From contig JAKBBS010000208.1 in the NCBI GenBank assembly GCA_021808425.1, forward strand, positions 1 to 5,682: 5,682 bases of DNA, read 5' to 3'. Below, one piece after another: positions 1 through 4,908 of this stretch. The position numbers were made by a program, and so were the translations under genes. The notes under the pieces were generated by a model. That model had not been told where the DNA came from. It made no database searches and saw nothing but the letters and a program-made list of their open reading frames with translations. The DNA comes from Actinomycetes bacterium (lineage in GTDB: Bacteria; Actinomycetota; Acidimicrobiia; Acidimicrobiales; Palsa-688). The first letter of the stretch is position 1. The number at the start of each line of letters is the position of its first letter.

Positions 1-45
1 CATCACGATCGACAACGCGAGGAGGAGTCCGTCGGCGACGGTCAT
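1..45 (-). CDS. Start of a small hydrophobic protein, possibly KdpF (partial)
   Basis: Reading the minus strand, an ATG at 45-43 opens a frame of 15 codons that runs off the window edge. The visible peptide, MTVADGLLLALSIVM, is a short polar start followed by the beginning of a membrane helix. Its ATG overlaps the TGA of the preceding tiny ORF (ATGA at 45-42), so the two are probably translationally coupled. In many actinobacteria the KdpF subunit of the KdpFABC potassium-transporting ATPase is a peptide of about 30 residues that begins this way and directly follows another one-helix peptide. The assignment rests on this layout and on hydrophobicity. With 15 residues and no kdpA in view it remains tentative; any small membrane protein would look alike. 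Confidence 0.45.
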   Translation of the reverse strand, partial: MTVADGLLLALSIVM

Positions 46-125
46 ACCCGCTCCAGTCCCCAGATCAACCCGAGCATCACCGCTACGAAGGCGATGACAG
101 CCACCACAACCAGAATGTCAGCCAT
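42..125 (-). CDS. Small single-helix membrane peptide, probably leading a kdp operon
   Basis: This minus-strand ORF encodes 27 residues. It starts MADILVVVAV, continues as one uninterrupted hydrophobic helix, and ends in the charged tail WGLERV. That shape (short N-terminus, one helix, C-terminal Glu-Arg) matches the tiny unnamed peptides often found just ahead of kdpF in actinobacteria. Its TGA overlaps the ATG of the next minus-strand frame. An in-frame ATG at 137 would add MIEC; neither start has a convincing Shine-Dalgarno, and I chose 125 because homologous peptides usually begin with a short polar stretch directly before the helix. It is divergent from the TetR gene, with about 120 bases of shared upstream DNA. 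No function can be assigned beyond a likely membrane location. Confidence 0.5.
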   Translation of the reverse strand: MADILVVVAVIAFVAVMLGLIWGLERV

Positions 126-210
126 GCATTCGATCATCGCCAGTCTTCGGGTAACAATGGGGTGGACACAGCCGCGGCTGGGGTGAACAAAAGGTGACCG
201 CCAACAAAAA

Positions 211-239
211 GTTCCACCGGTAGTACGAAACCGTACCGT
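211..239 (+). promoter_or_regulatory. Possible promoter of the tetR gene
   Basis: A -10-like hexamer TACCGT (234-239) lies 17 bases after a weak -35-like hexamer GTTCCA (211-216). Transcription would then begin around 246-248, just before the ATG at 252, giving an almost leaderless mRNA. This fits the absence of a well-spaced ribosome site, and leaderless transcripts are common in actinobacteria. The -35 match is poor (3 of 6 against TTGACA), so this is a guess supported mainly by the overlapping operator-like repeat. Confidence 0.25.
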
Positions 240-242
240 ACT
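222..242. promoter_or_regulatory. Operator-like inverted repeat upstream of tetR
   Basis: AGTACG (222-227) is repeated in inverted orientation as CGTACT (237-242). The symmetry centre is at 232, and two further matched pairs (230/234 and 231/233) flank the centre, so 8 of 10 position pairs are complementary. The length and dyad symmetry are typical of TetR-family operators. It ends one base before the earliest possible start codon of the regulator and covers the putative -10 region, so a bound dimer would block transcription of tetR and the downstream transporter. That the product of the 243-854 gene binds here is inferred from position; no second copy was seen before the transporter. Confidence 0.6.
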
Positions 243-854
243 GTGGAGTCCATGGAGCAGGTGCTGGTGGCAGCGAATCGAGGTGAAGCTCGTGAGCAGG
301 AGATCCTTGACATCACCCTGGATCTGATCGGCGAGGTCGGATACGAACGGATGAGCATGGATGTCCTTGCTGCTCGAGCCCGGGCCAGCAAGGCCACCCT
401 GTACCGTCGTTGGCCGGGCAAAGCCCAGCTAGTAGCAGAAGCCGTCCGTCGTCGTAGCTGCGCCATCAGCTTCGGGACGCCCGACACAGGCAGCCTGCGA
501 GGTGACCTGATCGCAGCGATTCGCGAGAAGCGCGAGGTTCTGACGGGCCAAGACGGCCCGTTGTTCGTCGGTTTGATGATGGCAGCTCAGAGCGATTCGG
601 AGTTGGCGTCGCTTCTACGTGAACAGTTCAACTCCGACAAGCCGGCGGTCACAGAAACGTTGATTAGTCGTGCGATTGCCCGCCGCGAGGTTCCCCCAGG
701 CACGAACGCTGCCCTAGTCACCGAGATAGTCCCAGCGCTCCTCTTGACAAGGCTGCTGGTCACGGGCGAACCACTCGACGACGCCTACCTGGCTCACGTC
801 GTCGACGACATTGTGCTACCGACCCTGCAGAGGATCCCGCCTCCCAATCCCTAG
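243..854 (+). CDS. TetR/AcrR-family transcriptional regulator
   Basis: A 203-residue protein, a normal length for TetR repressors. The N-terminal DNA-binding domain spans roughly residues 18-65. Residues 21-37 form the first helix and turn (ILDITLDLIGEVGYERM), and residues 41-64 form the helix-turn-helix, with the family hallmark ASKATLYRRWPGK at 48-60. The rest is a ligand-binding/dimerisation domain resembling the TetR_C_11 type (S-L-R-G-D-L at 84-89), whose inducer cannot be predicted. GTG at 243 is the longest start. ATG at 252 is a good alternative, since GGAG at 245-248 is too close to help it and translation may be near-leaderless. The gene follows an inverted repeat at 222-242 and precedes an efflux pump by 50 bases in the same direction, so it most likely represses itself and the pump until a toxic substrate binds. 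Confidence 0.93.
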   Translation: MESMEQVLVAANRGEAREQEILDITLDLIGEVGYERMSMDVLAARARASKATLYRRWPGKAQLVAEAVRRRSCAISFGTPDTGSLRGDLIAAIREKREVLTGQDGPLFVGLMMAAQSDSELASLLREQFNSDKPAVTETLISRAIARREVPPGTNAALVTEIVPALLLTRLLVTGEPLDDAYLAHVVDDIVLPTLQRIPPPNP

Positions 855-904
855 CGCATTGCGCGCCTTTTTCCGCAAGTTAACTACGACCACAGGAGTA
901 CTCA

Positions 905-2413
905 ATGAGCTTAACGACGCGCGCCGAGACGGATGTAGCGACAAATCCGGCCGACCCTCAGACAAACGGTCAGGACCCCAAACGCTGGCTGGCACTGGCG
1001 ATTATCGCGGTCTCTCAGCTGATGATCGTTCTTGACGGGTCGATTGTCAATATCGCCCTTCCGTCAGCCCAGCACGCCCTTCACATCTCGACTGCGAACC
1101 GCCAGTGGGTTATCACCGCCTATACACTCTCGTTCGGAGGTCTCCTCCTTCTTGGCGGACGCATCGCTGATTATCTCGGCCGCAAACGTGTGTTCATCGT
1201 CGGCCTGGTCGGCTTCGCGACCGCATCGGCGATCGGCGGACTCGCCCCGGACGCCGCAGCCCTCTTCGGGGCCAGGGCGCTGCAAGGTGCATTCGCTGCG
1301 TTGATGGCGCCGGCGGCCTTGTCGCTGATCTCGGTTACTTTCACCGAGGCTCACGAACGCGCTCGGGCCTTCGGCGTGTACGGAGCTATCTCGGGTGGTG
1401 GCGCCGCAATAGGCCTCATCGCCGGAGGCATCCTTACACAGTACGCCTCCTGGCGTTGGTGCCTCCTGGTGAACGTACCCGTCGCAGCTTTCGCCGCCAG
1501 CGCAGCCCTCTACGTCGTGCGAGAGAGCCGGCCCGAGAAATCGCAACGCCACTACGACATCCCAGGCGCGTTCACAGCCACTCTTGGCCTCGTAGCACTC
1601 GTCTACGCCTTCACCAAGGCGGAAACCAGCGGGTGGCTTTCTGGGAGCACACTCGGTTTGTTCGCCGTAGCATTGGCCCTCCTAGTCACCTTCGTCGTGC
1701 TGGAACTTCGATCCGATCACCCTCTGCTTCCGATTCGAGTCGTCGTGGACCGCAATCGCGGAGGTTCATACCTCACCTCGCTCTTGGCAGGTCTCGCGCT
1801 GTTCGGGATGTTCCTCTTCCTTACCTTCTACCTTCAGGGGACGCTGCAGTACTCGGCTCTCAAATCTGGCTTCGCTTTCCTGCCCTTCTCGCTCGGCATC
1901 ATCATCAGCGCCACGGTCGCAGCACAGCTCCTTCCCCGCTTCGGCCCGAGAGCCCTCATGGTGACCGGGATGCTGATGGCCACCGCAGGGTTGATCCTCT
2001 TCACAAGTATCGGCGTCCACTCCAGCTACCTGACTCACGTCTTACCCTCGATAGCGATCATCAGTCTCGGTATGGGGCTCGTGTTCGTTCCTTTGAGCAG
2101 CACTGCGCTCACTGGCGTCGACGAGCGCGACGCCGGCGTAGCGAGCGCCCTCGTCAACACGACCCAGCAAGTCGGCGGGTCTCTCGGCACGGCACTGCTC
2201 AACACCGTCGCCGCAACCGCTACGACCACCTACCTCCGCTCGCACGGCGCAACTGCAGCCACAAAGGCAGCCGGAATCGTGCACGGCTACAGCGTTGCGT
2301 TTACCCTGAGCGCAATCCTTCTCGGGGCGGGGGCGCTCACCGCCTTCCTGCTGATCCGTCCGAACAGCACTAACGACGCCGCACACGGCGAACTAGCTCT
2401 TGCCACCGCATAA
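905..2413 (+). CDS. DHA2-family (EmrB/QacA-type) MFS multidrug efflux transporter
   Basis: A 502-residue integral membrane protein with about 14 predicted helices after a polar N-terminus of about 26 residues, the size and topology of the DHA2 drug:proton antiporters. Visible motifs: LDGSIVNIALP (43-53, the helix-1 motif with the conserved Asp), GGRIADYLGRKR (84-95, motif A in the loop between helices 2 and 3), RALQG (124-128, motif B with its conserved Arg), and the glycine-rich antiporter motif C at about 157-178 followed by SWRW..LVNVP (182-192). The second half carries the DHA2-typical YLQGTLQYSALKSGFAFLP (309-327) and QQVGGSLGTALLN (421-433). The substrate is unknown. The start is set by AGGAG at 894-898, six bases before the ATG. 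It probably forms an operon with the upstream tetR, which would control it, and with the VOC gene 35 bases downstream. Confidence 0.93.
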   Translation: MSLTTRAETDVATNPADPQTNGQDPKRWLALAIIAVSQLMIVLDGSIVNIALPSAQHALHISTANRQWVITAYTLSFGGLLLLGGRIADYLGRKRVFIVGLVGFATASAIGGLAPDAAALFGARALQGAFAALMAPAALSLISVTFTEAHERARAFGVYGAISGGGAAIGLIAGGILTQYASWRWCLLVNVPVAAFAASAALYVVRESRPEKSQRHYDIPGAFTATLGLVALVYAFTKAETSGWLSGSTLGLFAVALALLVTFVVLELRSDHPLLPIRVVVDRNRGGSYLTSLLAGLALFGMFLFLTFYLQGTLQYSALKSGFAFLPFSLGIIISATVAAQLLPRFGPRALMVTGMLMATAGLILFTSIGVHSSYLTHVLPSIAIISLGMGLVFVPLSSTALTGVDERDAGVASALVNTTQQVGGSLGTALLNTVAATATTTYLRSHGATAATKAAGIVHGYSVAFTLSAILLGAGALTAFLLIRPNSTNDAAHGELALATA

Positions 2414-2448
2414 ACGAGGCTACGCTCAATGCAGGCAAGGAGGAACTA

Positions 2449-2889
2449 ATGGCCCGGGTTAGCACTTATCTCAACTTCAACGGCGACGCCGAGGAGGCCT
2501 TCGAGTTCTACGCCGGAGTGTTCGGCACCGAGCTGCTGGCACCGATCCAACGTATGGGCGACGTGCCGAGCGACCCGAACCGGCCGGCGATGCCAGAAGG
2601 CGAGAAGCGCTTGGTGATGCATGCCGAACTCCCGATCCTGGCCGGCCATGTGATCATGGCTACCGACATCGTGGAATCTATGGGCCACGAGCTGAGAGTC
2701 GGCAACAACACCACGATCAACCTCGAGCCGGACACCCTCGCCGAAACCCAGCGGCTCTACGACGCCCTCGCCGAAGGGTCGAGCGAGGGAATGCCACTGA
2801 CCGAAATGTTCTGGGGGGCGACATGGGGTACTTGCCTGGACCGCTTCGGGATCCGGTGGATGTTCAACTTCGTGCCGGCGGCCAGCTAG
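2449..2889 (+). CDS. VOC-superfamily protein, PhnB-like glyoxalase/bleomycin-resistance fold
   Basis: A 146-residue protein, full length for the PhnB-like (COG2764) branch of the vicinal-oxygen-chelate superfamily. It starts with the family's N-terminal motif YLNFNGDAEEAFEFYAGVFG (7-26), has the central strand pattern VMHAELPILAGHVIMATD (56-73), and closes with FWGATWGTCLDRFGIRWMFN (121-140). VOC proteins are cytosolic; some are metal enzymes, others bind and sequester toxic compounds. Sequence alone does not show which applies, and PhnB-like members are mostly uncharacterised. An excellent Shine-Dalgarno, AAGGAGG (2437-2443), lies five bases before the ATG. The 35-base gap after the efflux gene and the same orientation suggest co-transcription, which would fit a role in resistance; that link is inference. 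Confidence 0.88.
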   Translation: MARVSTYLNFNGDAEEAFEFYAGVFGTELLAPIQRMGDVPSDPNRPAMPEGEKRLVMHAELPILAGHVIMATDIVESMGHELRVGNNTTINLEPDTLAETQRLYDALAEGSSEGMPLTEMFWGATWGTCLDRFGIRWMFNFVPAAS

Positions 2890-2896
2890 CGCCGGG

Positions 2897-2925
2897 CGAC
2901 GCCCCGTACGGGGGTCCGGACGTCG
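2897..2925. other. Nested palindromes, potential hairpin after the VOC gene
   Basis: CGACG (2897-2901) is inverted as CGTCG (2921-2925). Inside it lie a perfect 12-base palindrome, CCCCGTACGGGG (2902-2913), and the smaller TCCGGA (2915-2920). The block starts a few bases after the VOC stop codon. It could fold in RNA and stabilise or end the tetR-transporter-VOC message, but there is no T-tract, so it is not a standard intrinsic terminator. It could also be a protein-binding site for the downstream gene. Confidence 0.3.
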
Positions 2926-2955
2926 AGCTCCCATCCGTTCTCCCTCCCGGAGTCG

Positions 2956-2961
2956 TATAAC
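2956..2961 (+). promoter_or_regulatory. Possible -10 element before the small membrane protein gene
   Basis: TATAAC matches the TATAAT consensus at five of six positions and is an AT-rich island in GC-rich surroundings. No convincing -35 hexamer is seen about 17 bases upstream. If real, transcription starts near 2967-2969, which would exclude the GTG at 2966 and favour a later start for the following gene. Confidence 0.3.
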
Positions 2962-2965
2962 TCAT

Positions 2966-3403
2966 GTGCGACCTGTCCGAGTTGGTGCAACGCGGGGCTT
3001 GACCAGTTCGAAGCGTGTGACTGGGCGGCGGGGTCTTGCTGTGAACGTTGTCGCTTGGGCGGGCGCACTGCTGCTGGTGCTCTCCGCAGCCATACATCTT
3101 CACTTGTGGTCGCAGGGATACAAGGAGATTCCCACGATCGGTGACTTGTTCGTAGTCCAGGGCGTCGCCGGGATCCTGCTCGCGCTTGCGATCGCCGCCT
3201 TGCGCCGCTTCGCACTTCTCGCCGCAGGTGCCGTGTTTGCCGTCGGTACCATGGCCGGGCTCCTCGGCTCGCTCTGGTTCGGCCTGTTCGGCTTTCGGGA
3301 GAGCATCCACGCCCCTTACGTGGTGACCTCGTTGGTGATCGAGGGGGCCGCGTTTGTGGTGCTCGCAGTTGCGGCATTCTTCGCCGTCCCCGCCGGGCGA
3401 TAG
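2966..3403 (+). CDS. Uncharacterised four-helix membrane protein
   Basis: The longest frame gives 145 residues. Four hydrophobic segments are visible at about 26-46, 61-80, 83-106 and 117-140, separated by short loops. The loop after the first helix carries HLHLWSQGYKEIPTIGDLF (44-62), a conserved-looking His/Trp/Tyr-rich stretch that I associate with unnamed actinobacterial membrane proteins; I do not recognise a function. The start is uncertain. GTG at 2966 is the longest, with only a GGAG (2949-2952) 13 bases away. In-frame GTGs at 3017 and 3041 give 128 and 120 residues and would remove an Arg-rich leader that looks non-coding. None has a strong Shine-Dalgarno. The -10-like TATAAC at 2956-2961 favours the later starts. 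It lies 72 bases before the propeller gene in the same direction and could share its transcript. Confidence 0.72.
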   Translation: MRPVRVGATRGLTSSKRVTGRRGLAVNVVAWAGALLLVLSAAIHLHLWSQGYKEIPTIGDLFVVQGVAGILLALAIAALRRFALLAAGAVFAVGTMAGLLGSLWFGLFGFRESIHAPYVVTSLVIEGAAFVVLAVAAFFAVPAGR

Positions 3404-3475
3404 GAGGTCACACCGAAGTCCTAGTATGAGGTCCGGTCGAACCCCGAAGGAGAGGTCGGCACCTAGGAGGGACGC

Positions 3476-4591
3476 ATGACCGGTGTGCGAGTGTTGGTCG
3501 GAACCCAGAAGGGGGCCTTCACGTTGACCTCAGACGGCCGGCGCGCCGAGTGGGAGGTCGAAGGACCTCTCTTCGGCGGGTGGCAGGTCTACCACGTGGC
3601 AGGATCGCCTGCCGACCCGAACAGGATCTACCTGTCGCAGACTTCGCAGTGGTTCGGGCAAATTCTCCAACGCTCCGACGACGGCGGGAAATCGTGGAAT
3701 CCGGTCGGCAACGACTTCCGCTCCACCACCGAGACGGGAACGCACCAGTGGTACGACGGAACGCCGCATCCGTGGGAGTTCGCCCGAGTCTGGCACCTGG
3801 AGCCTTCCAGCGACGACCCCGACGCGGTCCTGGCCGGCGTCGAGGACGCAGCGCTCTTCAACTCCAGCGACGGCGGCGAAAGCTGGGAGGAGCTTGCGGG
3901 GTTGCGCACGCAGCCGTCGGGTCCGGCCTGGCAACCCGGGGCAGGCGGGATGTGCGTCCACACGGTCCTCGTCGACCCGTCCGACCCGAGTCGACTGCAC
4001 GTCGCGATCTCAGCAGCCGGCGTGTTCCGCTCCGACGACACAGGCGCAACTTGGCGCCCGGCGAACCGGGGCCTGCACTCGACCGGGATCCCCGACGACG
4101 ACGCCGAGGTCGGCCACTGCGTGCACCGCATCGCCCGGCACCCGTCGAGACCCGACACACTTTTCATGCAGAAGCACTGGGACGTGATGCGAAGCGATGA
4201 CAGCGGAGATTCCTGGCGAGAGATAAGCGGGGACCTGCCCAGTGACTTCGGCTTTCCGATCGCGGTGCACGCCCACGAGCCTGACACCGTCTATGTGGTC
4301 CCGATCACAAGCGATTCGGAGCACTACCCGCCCGAGGGGAAACTGAGAGTGTATCGGAGCCGCTGCGGCGGCAACGAATGGGAGCCGCTGACGATAGGCC
4401 TGCCGCAATCAAACAGCTACGTCAACGTCCTGCGCGACGCTATGGCTGTCGACTCCCTCGACTCGTGCGGGATCTATTTCGGCACCACAGGGGGCCAAGT
4501 ATACACCTCCCCTGACGCGGGTGACACGTGGACGGCGATAGTACGAGACCTGCCGCGGGTGCTGTCGGTAGAGGTTCAAACCCTTCCATGA
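3476..4591 (+). CDS. Asp-box (BNR/VPS10-like) beta-propeller protein
   Basis: A 371-residue protein with six Asp-box repeats of the form S-x-D-x-G-x-[12 protein letters not shown] (66-74), NSSDGGESW (129-137), RSDDTGATW (185-193), RSDDSGDSW (239-247), a degenerate RSRCGGNEW (294-302) and TSPDAGDTW (344-352). They are spaced 50-63 residues apart, as expected for turns between blades of a propeller. Such proteins are often auto-named sialidase or glycosyl hydrolase, but Asp boxes are structural and I see no signal peptide, so a secreted sialidase is unlikely. A cytosolic scaffold, binding protein or enzyme is more plausible. AGGAGG at 3465-3470, five bases before the ATG, fixes the start. The stop overlaps the ATG of a MoaD/ThiS-like gene (ATGA at 4588-4591), implying coupled translation and possibly a shared task. 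Reaction and substrate are unknown. Confidence 0.88.
   Translation: MTGVRVLVGTQKGAFTLTSDGRRAEWEVEGPLFGGWQVYHVAGSPADPNRIYLSQTSQWFGQILQRSDDGGKSWNPVGNDFRSTTETGTHQWYDGTPHPWEFARVWHLEPSSDDPDAVLAGVEDAALFNSSDGGESWEELAGLRTQPSGPAWQPGAGGMCVHTVLVDPSDPSRLHVAISAAGVFRSDDTGATWRPANRGLHSTGIPDDDAEVGHCVHRIARHPSRPDTLFMQKHWDVMRSDDSGDSWREISGDLPSDFGFPIAVHAHEPDTVYVVPITSDSEHYPPEGKLRVYRSRCGGNEWEPLTIGLPQSNSYVNVLRDAMAVDSLDSCGIYFGTTGGQVYTSPDAGDTWTAIVRDLPRVLSVEVQTLP
3671..4531 (+). repeat. Six Asp-box protein repeats within the propeller gene
   Basis: The Asp-box units are encoded at 3671-3697, 3860-3886, 4028-4054, 4190-4216, 4355-4381 and 4505-4531. Five keep the Ser/Asp/Gly/Trp pattern. The fifth has Cys in place of the motif Asp and Glu before the Trp. 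They are diverged at DNA level and mark propeller blades, not a recent tandem duplication. Confidence 0.8.
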
Positions 4592-4884
4592 TCAGGGTAG
4601 TCATCCCCCAGCACCTTCAGACGCTGGCCGCCCTCGGACGCGAGATCGAGCTCGACGTACGCGAACCGGTAACCCTCGAGCGGACCTGCGACGCTTTGGA
4701 GGAGCGCTACCCGGTGCTGCGCGGCACGTTTCGCGATCGTGTCACCGGGAAGCGCAGACCCTTCATCCGCTTCTACGCTTGTGAGGAGGACCTCTCACAT
4801 GAGCATCCTGACGCCGTGCTGCCCGATCCTGTGACCGCAGGGCGCGAACCTCTCTACGTGGTAGGAGCCATGGCCGGCGGGTAG
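4588..4884 (+). CDS. MoaD/ThiS-family ubiquitin-like sulfur-carrier-type protein
   Basis: A 98-residue beta-grasp protein. Its first strand is [14 protein letters not shown]; the helix region [18 protein letters not shown] lies at 33-50; and a strand/loop region with [16 protein letters not shown] (60-75) leads to the C-terminal VVGAMAGG (91-98). In this superfamily the terminal Gly-Gly is adenylated by an E1-like enzyme and then carries sulfur as a thiocarboxylate (as in molybdopterin or thiamine synthesis) or, in some relatives, is conjugated to proteins. MoaD and ThiS themselves are usually shorter (about 66-90 residues), and no moaE, moeB or thi gene is adjacent, so a molybdopterin role should not be assumed. 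The ATG at 4588 is chosen because it overlaps the propeller stop (ATGA). An in-frame GTG at 4528 would add 20 unrelated-looking residues inside the upstream gene. Confidence 0.85.
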   Translation: MIRVVIPQHLQTLAALGREIELDVREPVTLERTCDALEERYPVLRGTFRDRVTGKRRPFIRFYACEEDLSHEHPDAVLPDPVTAGREPLYVVGAMAGG

Positions 4885-4899
4885 ATCGGCACCACCGGC
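4873..4899. terminator. Weak hairpin between convergent genes
   Basis: GCCGG (4873-4877) pairs with CCGGC (4895-4899), extended by GG/CC (4879-4880 with 4892-4893) across a C/A mismatch, leaving an 11-base loop. It covers the end of the MoaD-like gene and most of the 24-base gap to the convergent oxidoreductase, where a shared terminator would be expected. Neither strand has a T-tract after it, so the call is weak. Confidence 0.22.
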
Positions 4900-4908
4900 A
4901 GCGACAGC

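Noticed and set aside
134..487. Minus-strand open frame antisense to the start of tetR
   Set aside because: No ribosome site or recognisable domain; it spans the operator region and the tetR helix-turn-helix coding sequence, so it is a shadow frame.
854..872. GCGC-ATT-GCGC followed by five Ts just after the tetR stop, resembling an intrinsic terminator
   Set aside because: The stem is only four base pairs and would cut off the transporter from the only good promoter/operator candidate. At most it attenuates readthrough.
1456..2373. Long plus-strand open frame (about 305 codons) overlapping the transporter gene
   Set aside because: Its translation is Arg/Ser/Pro-rich with no recognisable domain and it lies inside a clear MFS transporter gene in another frame; a shadow of GC-rich coding sequence.
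3422..3427. TAGTAT as a -10 element for the propeller gene
   Set aside because: It fits TANNNT but no -35-like hexamer lies at 16-18 bases upstream; one chance match in a 72-base gap is not enough.
3530..4408. Several open frames on both strands overlapping the propeller gene
   Set aside because: All are low-complexity Arg/Gly/Ala/Pro-rich translations without ribosome sites or domains, whereas the 3476-4591 frame carries six Asp boxes and a good Shine-Dalgarno.
3476..4591. Calling the propeller an exo-alpha-sialidase
   Set aside because: Asp boxes are structural and shared by many non-enzymes; there is no signal peptide and I cannot identify the sialidase Arg triad, so the enzyme name is unsupported.
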